This document shows, piece after piece, positions 58,166-64,000 of a stretch of 64,000 nt of DNA. The notes under the pieces were generated by a model. The model saw only the letters and a list, made by a program, of their open reading frames with translations. It was not told the DNA's origin and did not search any database. Both the position numbers and the translations under genes were made by a program. The stretch's first letter is position 1, and each line of letters starts with the position of its first letter. Source of the DNA: Bacillota bacterium. Its GTDB lineage: Bacteria > Bacillota > Clostridia > Acetivibrionales > DTU013. The DNA lies in the NCBI GenBank assembly GCA_023435305.1, contig JAEYRV010000059.1:1-64000 (forward strand), in the 5' to 3' direction.

Positions 58166-60775
58166 ATGGTTATCATTTTTAAACGGCCGGTCGTATCTTT
58201 TTGCATTATGATGATCCTTGGTATTATCACTGCTTTCCTATCAGATTCTATCGTGGTTGTCGCCTGTATGTCAGTATTATTATCTGTCATATTTTTCACC
58301 TCGTGTACTGTGAAAAACTGCGGCAGGATAGTCGCTGTTATTATGCTTGCCTTTTTTCTTCTGGGCGCGGTTGAATCTCTCATTTCTGTAAGACATCAGT
58401 ACAAAAGCTTTGAGGGATACGACGGGCAGGAGGTCGAAGTTAAGGGATATATAGCTTCTGCTCCTGAGATCAAGGGCGATCAGATATCATATACCGTGCA
58501 GGTCCATTCAATCCGAAAAGACCGTAAAGGCCAGTTTACAGATAATAAAGGGAAAATTCTTTTGAAGACCAGGGCTGATGGTCAGGAAGCCCTATATGAC
58601 TATGGAGCAGAGGTGTCATTTGAAGGAATGCTGAAATTGCCCAGCGGTATGAGGAATCCCGGAGGGTTTGATTACAGGATGTATCTTGCCCAGAAGGGTG
58701 TCGGAGCTACTTTGTTTGCTTACCCATATATGATCTCAAAGGGAGACAGTGCAAAAGGCAATTTGCTGATCAAGGCCGGTCTTGCAATACAAAGAAGGAT
58801 AGTGGATGTCATTGAGAGGAGCTTGCCGGAGCAGCAGGCCGGGCTTTTGAACGGTATGCTGATAGGCTACAGGGAAGGCCTGTCTGACGAGGTGCGTGAA
58901 GCTTTCAGCGAGGCAGGCCTAATGCACATAATGGCGGTTTCCGGAGCAAATGTCGCCTTTATGATATTGCCGATATCATTACTGCTCAAGCTGCTGAGAG
59001 TCAGGAAAAAAGCTGCCAACATTATGATCATCGCTTTCCTGAGCCTGTTCGTATGTGTCACAGGGTTCGAGCCGTCTGTTCTCAGAGCTGTGTTCATGGC
59101 AAGTGTGCTGCTTGTAGCAGCTCTTATTTATCGTGAGCCGGATGTATATTCTACTATAGCAGTCTCGTGCATCACTATGCTGGCAATTAATCCAGGGATG
59201 CTCTTCAACATAGGATTCCAGCTGTCTTATGCAGCTACATTGGGTATTGTCATGCTGTATCCGAATATCAGTAAAATGGTGACTTGCCGGTTCATCCCCA
59301 AAAAGGCTGCAGATGTACTTGGCGCAACATTGGCCGCACAGGCAGGTGTCCTGCCGATAACGCTGATACATTTCAACAAGGTATCTCTTATTTCCATCCT
59401 GCCCAATATACTGGCTGCGCCATTGCTGGAGATAATCACAATCCTGGGGGCGATCATGGCAATAGCCGGCCAGTTCAGCCTGTTTTTCTCAAGGCTAATA
59501 GGGTATTTGAACAATATTTTTCTTACAGCAGTACTATATATCACAAAGTGGTCTGCTTCAGTACCCTATGCCTCAGTCACGACAATCACTCCATCATTGG
59601 CAATTGCTGTACTGTATTATGTGATAGTCTGGTTTCTTTTATGGTATAGGCCCATAAAGGGTTTGCGGCTGAATATCAGGCATGTGTCTATTGCATTGTC
59701 ATTGGCGGCTGTGCTGTGCCTTGCATGCAGTATCAGGCCCGCAAATATGGAAGTTGTGTTTCTGGACGTTGGCCAGGGGGACAGCACTTTTATCAGGACC
59801 TGCAAGGGCAAGACAATTCTGATTGATGGGGGAGGGAGTTCGAATCCGGCTATATCCTCAAGGGTGGGGGAGCTGACAGTGGTTCCATTCCTGCTGGACT
59901 ATGGAGCAGGCAGCCTTGATGCGGTCATTGCATCTCATGCCCATGCAGACCATACCCAGGGACTGGCCGATGTATTGAAAATGATCAAGGTCAGGCAGCT
60001 CATAATACCGTCCCTTGATGATGAGGAATGCTTCAGTGAGCTTCTTGAGCTGGCACGTGACAATGGTGTTCCTGTGGCCAGATGCTCTTCGGGAGAGATC
60101 ATAAGGATCGATGACCGTACCGTCTTGCACGTTTTGAATCCGGAGGCAGGGTGCCCGGTGGATATGGAGATGCTGAACGATACCTCTTTGGTGATGAAGC
60201 TGTGTTATGGGGAGACGTCCATCCTGTTTACCGGCGATGCCGGGCAGGAGGCGGAGGAAACACTTCTTTTGAAAGCTGCAGTCTCGTCGGAAATATATGA
60301 ACCTGCAAATACTGTGGAGTCAGCAGATCCTATGAGACCAGTATTTCTTACAGAGTCGGCAAATCCTACGGGGTCAGCGACTCCTACAGGGTCAGCGACA
60401 CCTACGGGGTCAGCGACTCCTACAGGGTCAGCGACTCCTACAGGGTCAGCGACTCCTACAGGGTATGCGACTCCTACAGGGTCAGCGACTCCTACAGGGT
60501 ATGCGACTCCTACAGGGTATGCGATGCTTGAGGCTGATGTTATCAAGATAGGGCATCACGGCTCTGACACATCTACCAGCGAGGCGTTTCTGGAGGCGGT
60601 GAATCCACAGGCCGCTGTCATAAGCACGGGGAAGAATAATTTCGGGCATCCGTCTCCCAGGATATTGGAGCGGCTTTCTGAAAATGATGTGGAGTATTTC
60701 CGAACCGATGAGTGCGGAGCCGTAATACTGAAAAGTGACGGAAGAAAGATCTCTATTAAAAGAACCGTGTATTGA
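58166..60775 (+). CDS. comEC: ComEC/Rec2 DNA-uptake channel
   Basis: 869 residues. N-terminal helices and an OB-like DUF4131 domain (VEVKGYIASAPEIKG), then the competence membrane domain (AGLLNGMLIGYREGLSD, LMHIMAVSGANVAFMILP) and a C-terminal metallo-beta-lactamase-like nuclease (VVFLDVGQGDSTFIR, ASHAHADHTQGL, ILFTGDAG, IKIGHHGSDTSTSEAF). It carries single-stranded DNA across the membrane in transformation. The nuclease domain is interrupted by a repeat insert of about 54 residues (see 60362). ATG at 58166, six bases after AAAGGTG; the TTG at 58148 is too early. Confidence 0.94.
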   Translation: MVIIFKRPVVSFCIMMILGIITAFLSDSIVVVACMSVLLSVIFFTSCTVKNCGRIVAVIMLAFFLLGAVESLISVRHQYKSFEGYDGQEVEVKGYIASAPEIKGDQISYTVQVHSIRKDRKGQFTDNKGKILLKTRADGQEALYDYGAEVSFEGMLKLPSGMRNPGGFDYRMYLAQKGVGATLFAYPYMISKGDSAKGNLLIKAGLAIQRRIVDVIERSLPEQQAGLLNGMLIGYREGLSDEVREAFSEAGLMHIMAVSGANVAFMILPISLLLKLLRVRKKAANIMIIAFLSLFVCVTGFEPSVLRAVFMASVLLVAALIYREPDVYSTIAVSCITMLAINPGMLFNIGFQLSYAATLGIVMLYPNISKMVTCRFIPKKAADVLGATLAAQAGVLPITLIHFNKVSLISILPNILAAPLLEIITILGAIMAIAGQFSLFFSRLIGYLNNIFLTAVLYITKWSASVPYASVTTITPSLAIAVLYYVIVWFLLWYRPIKGLRLNIRHVSIALSLAAVLCLACSIRPANMEVVFLDVGQGDSTFIRTCKGKTILIDGGGSSNPAISSRVGELTVVPFLLDYGAGSLDAVIASHAHADHTQGLADVLKMIKVRQLIIPSLDDEECFSELLELARDNGVPVARCSSGEIIRIDDRTVLHVLNPEAGCPVDMEMLNDTSLVMKLCYGETSILFTGDAGQEAEETLLLKAAVSSEIYEPANTVESADPMRPVFLTESANPTGSATPTGSATPTGSATPTGSATPTGSATPTGYATPTGSATPTGYATPTGYAMLEADVIKIGHHGSDTSTSEAFLEAVNPQAAVISTGKNNFGHPSPRILERLSENDVEYFRTDECGAVILKSDGRKISIKRTVY
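60362..60523 (+). repeat. In-frame 18-bp minisatellite inside comEC
   Basis: Nine copies of an 18-bp unit encoding PTGSAT or PTGYAT, placed between the GDAGQEAEE and IKIGHHGS motifs of the nuclease domain. Copies are nearly identical in DNA, indicating recent expansion, and each length change stays in frame. Confidence 0.92.
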
Positions 60776-60807
60776 AAAACCATAGCCGTATTGATAAAAT
60801 CAATTAG

Positions 60808-60922
60808 AGACTTATAGAAGCGAGCAGGATTTGCAGAAACAGGTAAGGTTTTATCGAAGCAATTAAGATTTGCAGAAACAGGTAAGGTTTTATCGAAGCA
60901 TTTATAGACTTATAGAAGCGAG
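60808..60922. repeat. Nested direct repeats between comEC and holA
   Basis: A 34-bp unit (GATTTGCAGAAACAGG + TAAGG...) occurs at 60828-60861 and 60867-60900, period 39 bp. A 17-bp unit (AGACTTATAGAAGCGAG) flanks the pair at 60808-60824 and 60906-60922. Confidence 0.85.
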
Positions 60923-62026
60923 TTGAATACAGTGGCAGCAAAGGATTCTTTTGCCGACAATGAAAAAATACTCTGGAAGTCGATTAAGAGCAATCAGATA
61001 GAGAGATTGTATCTTTTTTACGGCATAGAGGAATATCTTATAAGAAATTATTGTGAACAGCTGGAAAAGGCGATTATTTCAGATGATTTCAAGCTTCTCA
61101 ATAAAGTAGTGCTGGATGGTAAGACGACACCCGCGCAAATAATCGAAAACAGCCGTACAGCGCCTGTTTTTTCAGACAGGAAGCTTGTGGTTGTAAAGAA
61201 TTCCGGACTTTTCAAAGGCGGCAGGAAGGCAGACGGTGAGGAAAAGCCAGGCAGTACAGGGAAAAAGGGTAAAACTGCTGCAGGCAGAGGGAAGGGCGGG
61301 GATGAGCTTGTAGAGTTCCTGCAGGATATGCCGGAGCACGTATGCCTTATTTTTATTGAGCAGGAAATAGATAAGAGGATCAAGTATGTCGATCTGATAG
61401 ATAAAAATGGCCTTATAGTGAATTTTGACTATAAGAAGCCGAATGATATGGCTGCATGGGTAATAAAGCGGCTGAGGGAAATGGACCACGACGCCAGCCC
61501 GCGGACCTGCGCAATGATAGTCGAATATTGCGAGCAGGGTATGGATGATGTTTTAAACGAGCTGAAGAAGCTCTGCGCATATGCGGGAGACCGCTCGCTG
61601 ATAACAGAGGACGATGTGGCAAAGGTATGTACCAAATCGGTAAAGAGCAGGATATTCGATCTCACGGATGCAATAGCTGCCAAAAGCATATCCACCGCAC
61701 TTTCGATCGTTGGTGACATGGCCGTGCTCAGGGAACCGATGCCGAAGGTATTATTCATGATATCCAGACAATTCAGGCAGTTGATACAAGCCAAGCTCCT
61801 GCTTGGGGATGGTGTGGGCAAAGGGGAGATCGCATCGTTTTTCAAGGTTCCTCCTTTCATTGCCGACAAGTTGATCAGGCAGGCTCAGAGCTTTGATATG
61901 GATAGCTTGAAAAATGCAGCTGCCAGAGGATTAGAGCTGGATGTGGCCATTAAGACCGGCAACCTTGATGACAGAACCGCAGTAGAGCTTATGATAACTG
62001 GCATTGCGGAAAAAACAAAGCAATAG
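60923..62026 (+). CDS. holA: DNA polymerase III delta subunit
   Basis: 367 residues of the clamp-loader wrench HolA: ERLYLFYGIEEYLIRNY (degenerate P-loop region), TAPVFSDRKLVVVKNSGLF, VCLIFIEQEIDKRIKYVDL, LNELKKLCAYAGDRSLIT and LFMISRQFRQLIQAKLLL. It opens the beta clamp for loading at primers. A basic glycine/lysine-rich insert of about 30 residues (near 107-135) is not usual. The start is unclear: TTG 60923 or GTG 60932, neither with a good ribosome site; the leader carries the nested repeats. The comEC-holA-rpsT order is common in Firmicutes. Confidence 0.9.
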   Translation: MNTVAAKDSFADNEKILWKSIKSNQIERLYLFYGIEEYLIRNYCEQLEKAIISDDFKLLNKVVLDGKTTPAQIIENSRTAPVFSDRKLVVVKNSGLFKGGRKADGEEKPGSTGKKGKTAAGRGKGGDELVEFLQDMPEHVCLIFIEQEIDKRIKYVDLIDKNGLIVNFDYKKPNDMAAWVIKRLREMDHDASPRTCAMIVEYCEQGMDDVLNELKKLCAYAGDRSLITEDDVAKVCTKSVKSRIFDLTDAIAAKSISTALSIVGDMAVLREPMPKVLFMISRQFRQLIQAKLLLGDGVGKGEIASFFKVPPFIADKLIRQAQSFDMDSLKNAAARGLELDVAIKTGNLDDRTAVELMITGIAEKTKQ

Positions 62027-62068
62027 GTCTGGAAAGGAAATATATTTACCCAATATGCAGGCAAAATA

Positions 62069-62117
62069 AAAAAGCCCGGGCTCATGGAGATGTCCAACCG
62101 ATGCTCGCGCTTTTTCT
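62069..62117. terminator. Terminator shared by holA and rpsT
   Basis: AAAAAGC pairs with GCTTTTT around an imperfect interior that includes a GCCCGGGC palindrome; A-run and T-run flank it, suiting the two converging genes. Confidence 0.55.
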
Positions 62118-62132
62118 TTCTGACCTGAAGAA

Positions 62133-62396
62133 TTATTTGTTGGCAGCGTTAAGTGCCTTTGCCAGCCTTGATTTTCTTCTCGCAGCGGTGTTTTTATGGA
62201 GTATGTTCTTTGATGCCGCCTTGTCAATAGTCTTTGCTGTATTATTCAATACTGCAGCAGCTGATTCATCCTTTGACACGATAGCTTCGTTACACTTCTT
62301 TATAGCAGTCTTGAGAGCGGACTTTCTCATAGTGTTCTTGAGAGTCTTCGCTTTTGTGACCTCTACTCTTTTAATAGCGGATTTTATATTTGGCAA
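62133..62396 (-). CDS. rpsT: 30S ribosomal protein S20
   Basis: 87 residues, highly basic and helical: PNIKSAIKRVEVTKAKTLKN, TMRKSALKTAIKKC, KAASKNILHKNTAARRKSRL ending ALNAANK. It binds 16S rRNA early in small-subunit assembly. The start is a TTG at 62396, eight bases after AGGAGG; the GTG nine bases earlier overlaps the ribosome site and was rejected. Divergent from gpr, convergent with holA. Confidence 0.95.
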   Translation of the reverse strand: MPNIKSAIKRVEVTKAKTLKNTMRKSALKTAIKKCNEAIVSKDESAAAVLNNTAKTIDKAASKNILHKNTAARRKSRLAKALNAANK

Positions 62397-62564
62397 ACCT
62401 TTCACCTCCTGCGATTATAATTGTTTATTGACATCAGATATTCTAACATGAACATTCTAAAAAAGCAAGGTAATTGAAGAAGGTTATTCACAATTAAGTT
62501 ATTTTTCAACAATCTTTGTGAAAAACTAAAGAAAAATTCAATAAAAGAAATGAGAGGAATCTAA

Positions 62565-63566
62565 ATGGCTGGTTTGAGAAACGTAAGGACGGATCTGACT
62601 CTGGAGGCTCACGAACTGCTTCGCGAAAAAGCTGTAAGAGAACAGGAGCAGCAGCAGGACATACCCGGTGTGGAGCTGGAAAACACAGGTGATGAAAGGA
62701 TAAAGATCACCAGGGTAAGGGTTACATCACCAACAGGTGAGGCGGCTATAGGCAAACCCATGGGAAATTATATCACGCTGGAGATCCCGGGTCTGAGGGA
62801 CAATGATCAGGAACTCTATGAAGAGACCTGTCGCGCGCTGGCAAAAGAGCTCACTGGCATACTGCAGCTTAATGAAAAAACACTGACGCTGGTGGTCGGC
62901 CTTGGCAACTGGAATGTTACTCCCGATGCTCTCGGACCTAAAGTGGTTTCGAGCATGATGGTGACAAGGCATCTCCTGGAGTACCTGCCGGAGCAGGTGG
63001 ATGAAGGAGTCCGGCCTGTCTGCGCGGTAGCGCCGGGGGTCCTGGGTATTACAGGAATAGAGACGGGTGAAATCATAAGAGGTATTGTCGACAGGATAAG
63101 GCCGGATTATGTCATCGCCATCGATGCACTTGCATCAAGGAAGATGGAGAGGGTCAATACGACCATCCAGATCGCAGACACCGGGATAGCTCCAGGCTCC
63201 GGGGTTGGCAACAAGAGGATGGAGCTTTCAAGGGATACGCTGGGGATCCCGGTTATAGCCATAGGAATTCCCACTGTCGTCGACGCTGCTACAATGGCTA
63301 ACGATACCATCGATCTTGTGCTTGACAGCATGATACAGCAAGCGCCCAAGGGCACAGAATTCTATAACATGCTCAAAAGCATCGACCGGGACGAAAAGTA
63401 CACTATGATCCGGGAGGTATTGGAACCATATGTCGGGAACCTTATCGTTACCCCCAAGGAAATAGATGAGGTAGTAAAAAAGATTTCCAAGGTTGTCGCA
63501 AACGGCCTGAACATAGCGCTGCATCAGGGTATCACCCTGGCAGATGTCGACAGGTATGTAAACTGA
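62565..63566 (+). CDS. gpr: GPR spore protease
   Basis: 333-residue germination endopeptidase that degrades small acid-soluble spore proteins. It begins with a propeptide (RNVRTDLTLEAHELL); diagnostic blocks are LVVGLGNWNVTPDALGPK, VCAVAPGVLGITGIETGEI, DYVIAIDALASRKMERVNTT and ADTGIAPGSGVGNKR. ATG at 62565 after GAGAGG. A reliable marker that the organism forms endospores; normally transcribed in the forespore under sigma-G. Confidence 0.97.
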   Translation: MAGLRNVRTDLTLEAHELLREKAVREQEQQQDIPGVELENTGDERIKITRVRVTSPTGEAAIGKPMGNYITLEIPGLRDNDQELYEETCRALAKELTGILQLNEKTLTLVVGLGNWNVTPDALGPKVVSSMMVTRHLLEYLPEQVDEGVRPVCAVAPGVLGITGIETGEIIRGIVDRIRPDYVIAIDALASRKMERVNTTIQIADTGIAPGSGVGNKRMELSRDTLGIPVIAIGIPTVVDAATMANDTIDLVLDSMIQQAPKGTEFYNMLKSIDRDEKYTMIREVLEPYVGNLIVTPKEIDEVVKKISKVVANGLNIALHQGITLADVDRYVN

Positions 63567-63574
63567 GCTATCAA

Positions 63575-63637
63575 AAGGGGACACTCCTGACAATCTATCT
63601 TCCGAGTCGTTTGCATAGGGAGTGTCCCCTTGCTTAT
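63575..63637 (+). terminator. Long-range hairpin after gpr
   Basis: AAGGGGACACTCC (63575-63587) pairs perfectly with GGAGTGTCCCCTT (63619-63631), 31-base loop. It can end gpr transcription and overlaps the repeat cluster that follows. Confidence 0.65.
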
Positions 63638-63748
63638 TACAGACAAACCATCTTAAGAGTCATTTGCATAGGGAGTGTACTCTTGCTTATTACAGACAAA
63701 CCGTCTTCAGAGTCATTTGCATAGGGAGTGTACTCTTGCTTTTTTCTG
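63604..63748. repeat. 53-bp tandem repeat after gpr
   Basis: Units beginning GAGTCATTTGCATAGGGAGT at 63604, 63657 and 63710; the first two are full length and differ at about six bases, the third is cut short. No spacers or cas genes, so not CRISPR. Confidence 0.85.
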
Positions 63749-63928
63749 ATGTGACGTTGCTGAGGTTGTATTAATGAGTGCGGTGTGCAAAAAAGCTGGG
63801 TTCTGGGCGCACAAAGCACCTTACCACATCGGATTAGTATCCATAAACATCCTATAGCCATGTTATGTCACCATTGTATTGTCAATTCACAATGAAATCA
63901 ATAAAAACCTGCCCAAAACTCAAATATT

Positions 63929-64000
63929 TTGCACACCCACCTATCGGCCAGAGTGACAGAGTGACAAAGTGACAAAGTGACAGAAAGTCTTGCACACCCA
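63929..64000. repeat. Short tandem repeats at the right edge
   Basis: TTGCACACCCA at 63929-63939 and 63990-64000 brackets four 8-bp units (AGAGTGAC twice, AAAGTGAC twice, 63950-63981). It looks like the start of a longer array running out of the window. The stretch 63749-63928 shows nothing recognisable. Confidence 0.7.

Noticed and set aside
60205..60546. Minus-strand frame rich in VGVADP repeats
   Set aside because: It is the antisense reading of the comEC minisatellite; no ribosome site.
63604..63748. Possible CRISPR array
   Set aside because: Units are contiguous 53-bp tandem copies without unique spacers, and no cas gene is present.
63637..63861. Minus-strand frame at the right edge
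   Set aside because: It contains translated copies of the 53-bp repeat and no family resemblance.
1..64000. Prophage or integrated plasmid
   Set aside because: No integrase, terminase, replication or conjugation gene and no tRNA attachment site was seen; gene orientation is mixed as in a normal chromosome.

Overview
The window looks like a chromosome segment of a Gram-positive, endospore-forming, anaerobic Clostridia-type bacterium. Evidence: a GPR spore protease gene, the comEC - holA - rpsT(-) - gpr arrangement, two SLH surface proteins with a CsaB-type pyruvyl transferase, a c-di-AMP riboswitch ahead of an NlpC/P60 hydrolase, ECF transport genes, rubredoxin/rubrerythrin defence proteins, and AGGAGG-type ribosome binding sites with many TTG and GTG starts. 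I found no rRNA, tRNA, CRISPR array, transposase or prophage gene.

Layout. 1-3.6 kb: mscL, a small helical protein, a membrane-anchored barnase-like RNase with its barstar, a decayed peroxiredoxin, a DUF5661-type protein and a UvsE repair nuclease with an extra C-terminal domain. 3.7-14.1 kb: a TetR gene and nine tightly packed co-directional genes ending at a strong terminator: Rieske protein, two CrtI/CrtN-family FAD enzymes, CrtQ-like glycosyltransferase, CrtO-like acyltransferase, pirin, double rubredoxin, ferredoxin-rubrerythrin fusion, TspO-like membrane protein. It resembles the last steps of staphyloxanthin synthesis joined to an oxygen-defence set, but has no CrtM. 14.2-23.3 kb: gene remnants, a MITE-like inverted repeat, a large SLH/beta-helix protein, a DUF2442 protein, a MalT-like LuxR regulator and a second SLH protein. 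23.4-28.8 kb: arginase, a PurF paralogue without its catalytic Cys, a YtrA-type GntR/ABC operon and an E2-like acyltransferase.

29-46.1 kb is a large sugar or sugar-acid catabolic island in several operons: DeoC aldolase with FGGY kinase and GntR; alcohol dehydrogenase; TIM-barrel isomerase; OYE-type reductase; PfkB kinase with class II aldolase; DeoR with rhamnulokinase-like kinase; and, on the minus strand, GntR, 2-hydroxyacid dehydrogenase, phosphotriesterase-like lactonase, shikimate-dehydrogenase-like protein, cupin isomerase and KDPG aldolase. It has three regulators and two or three aldolases but no recognisable sugar transporter. A REP-like palindromic repeat cluster sits between its converging halves. 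46.2-50.6 kb is an ECF transporter led by a two-domain P-loop ATPase. 50.6-55.1 kb (minus) holds a GT4-CsaB fusion, a half-length glycosyltransferase, a 52-residue OadG-like protein and OadB.

55.3-64 kb holds DUF72 and GNAT proteins, the riboswitch-controlled cell wall hydrolase, comEC with an in-frame minisatellite, holA, rpsT, gpr, and repeat-rich DNA at the right edge.

Best candidates for something undescribed: the carotenoid-like/oxygen-defence operon at 3.8-13.9 kb (including a CrtI-family enzyme with a GltD-like Cys-rich tail), the Cys-less PurF paralogue with helically phased TTGCAT repeats upstream, the transporter-less sugar island, and the OadB/OadG pair built into a cell-wall polymer operon. 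Functions are inferred from sequence recognition alone; no database search was possible.
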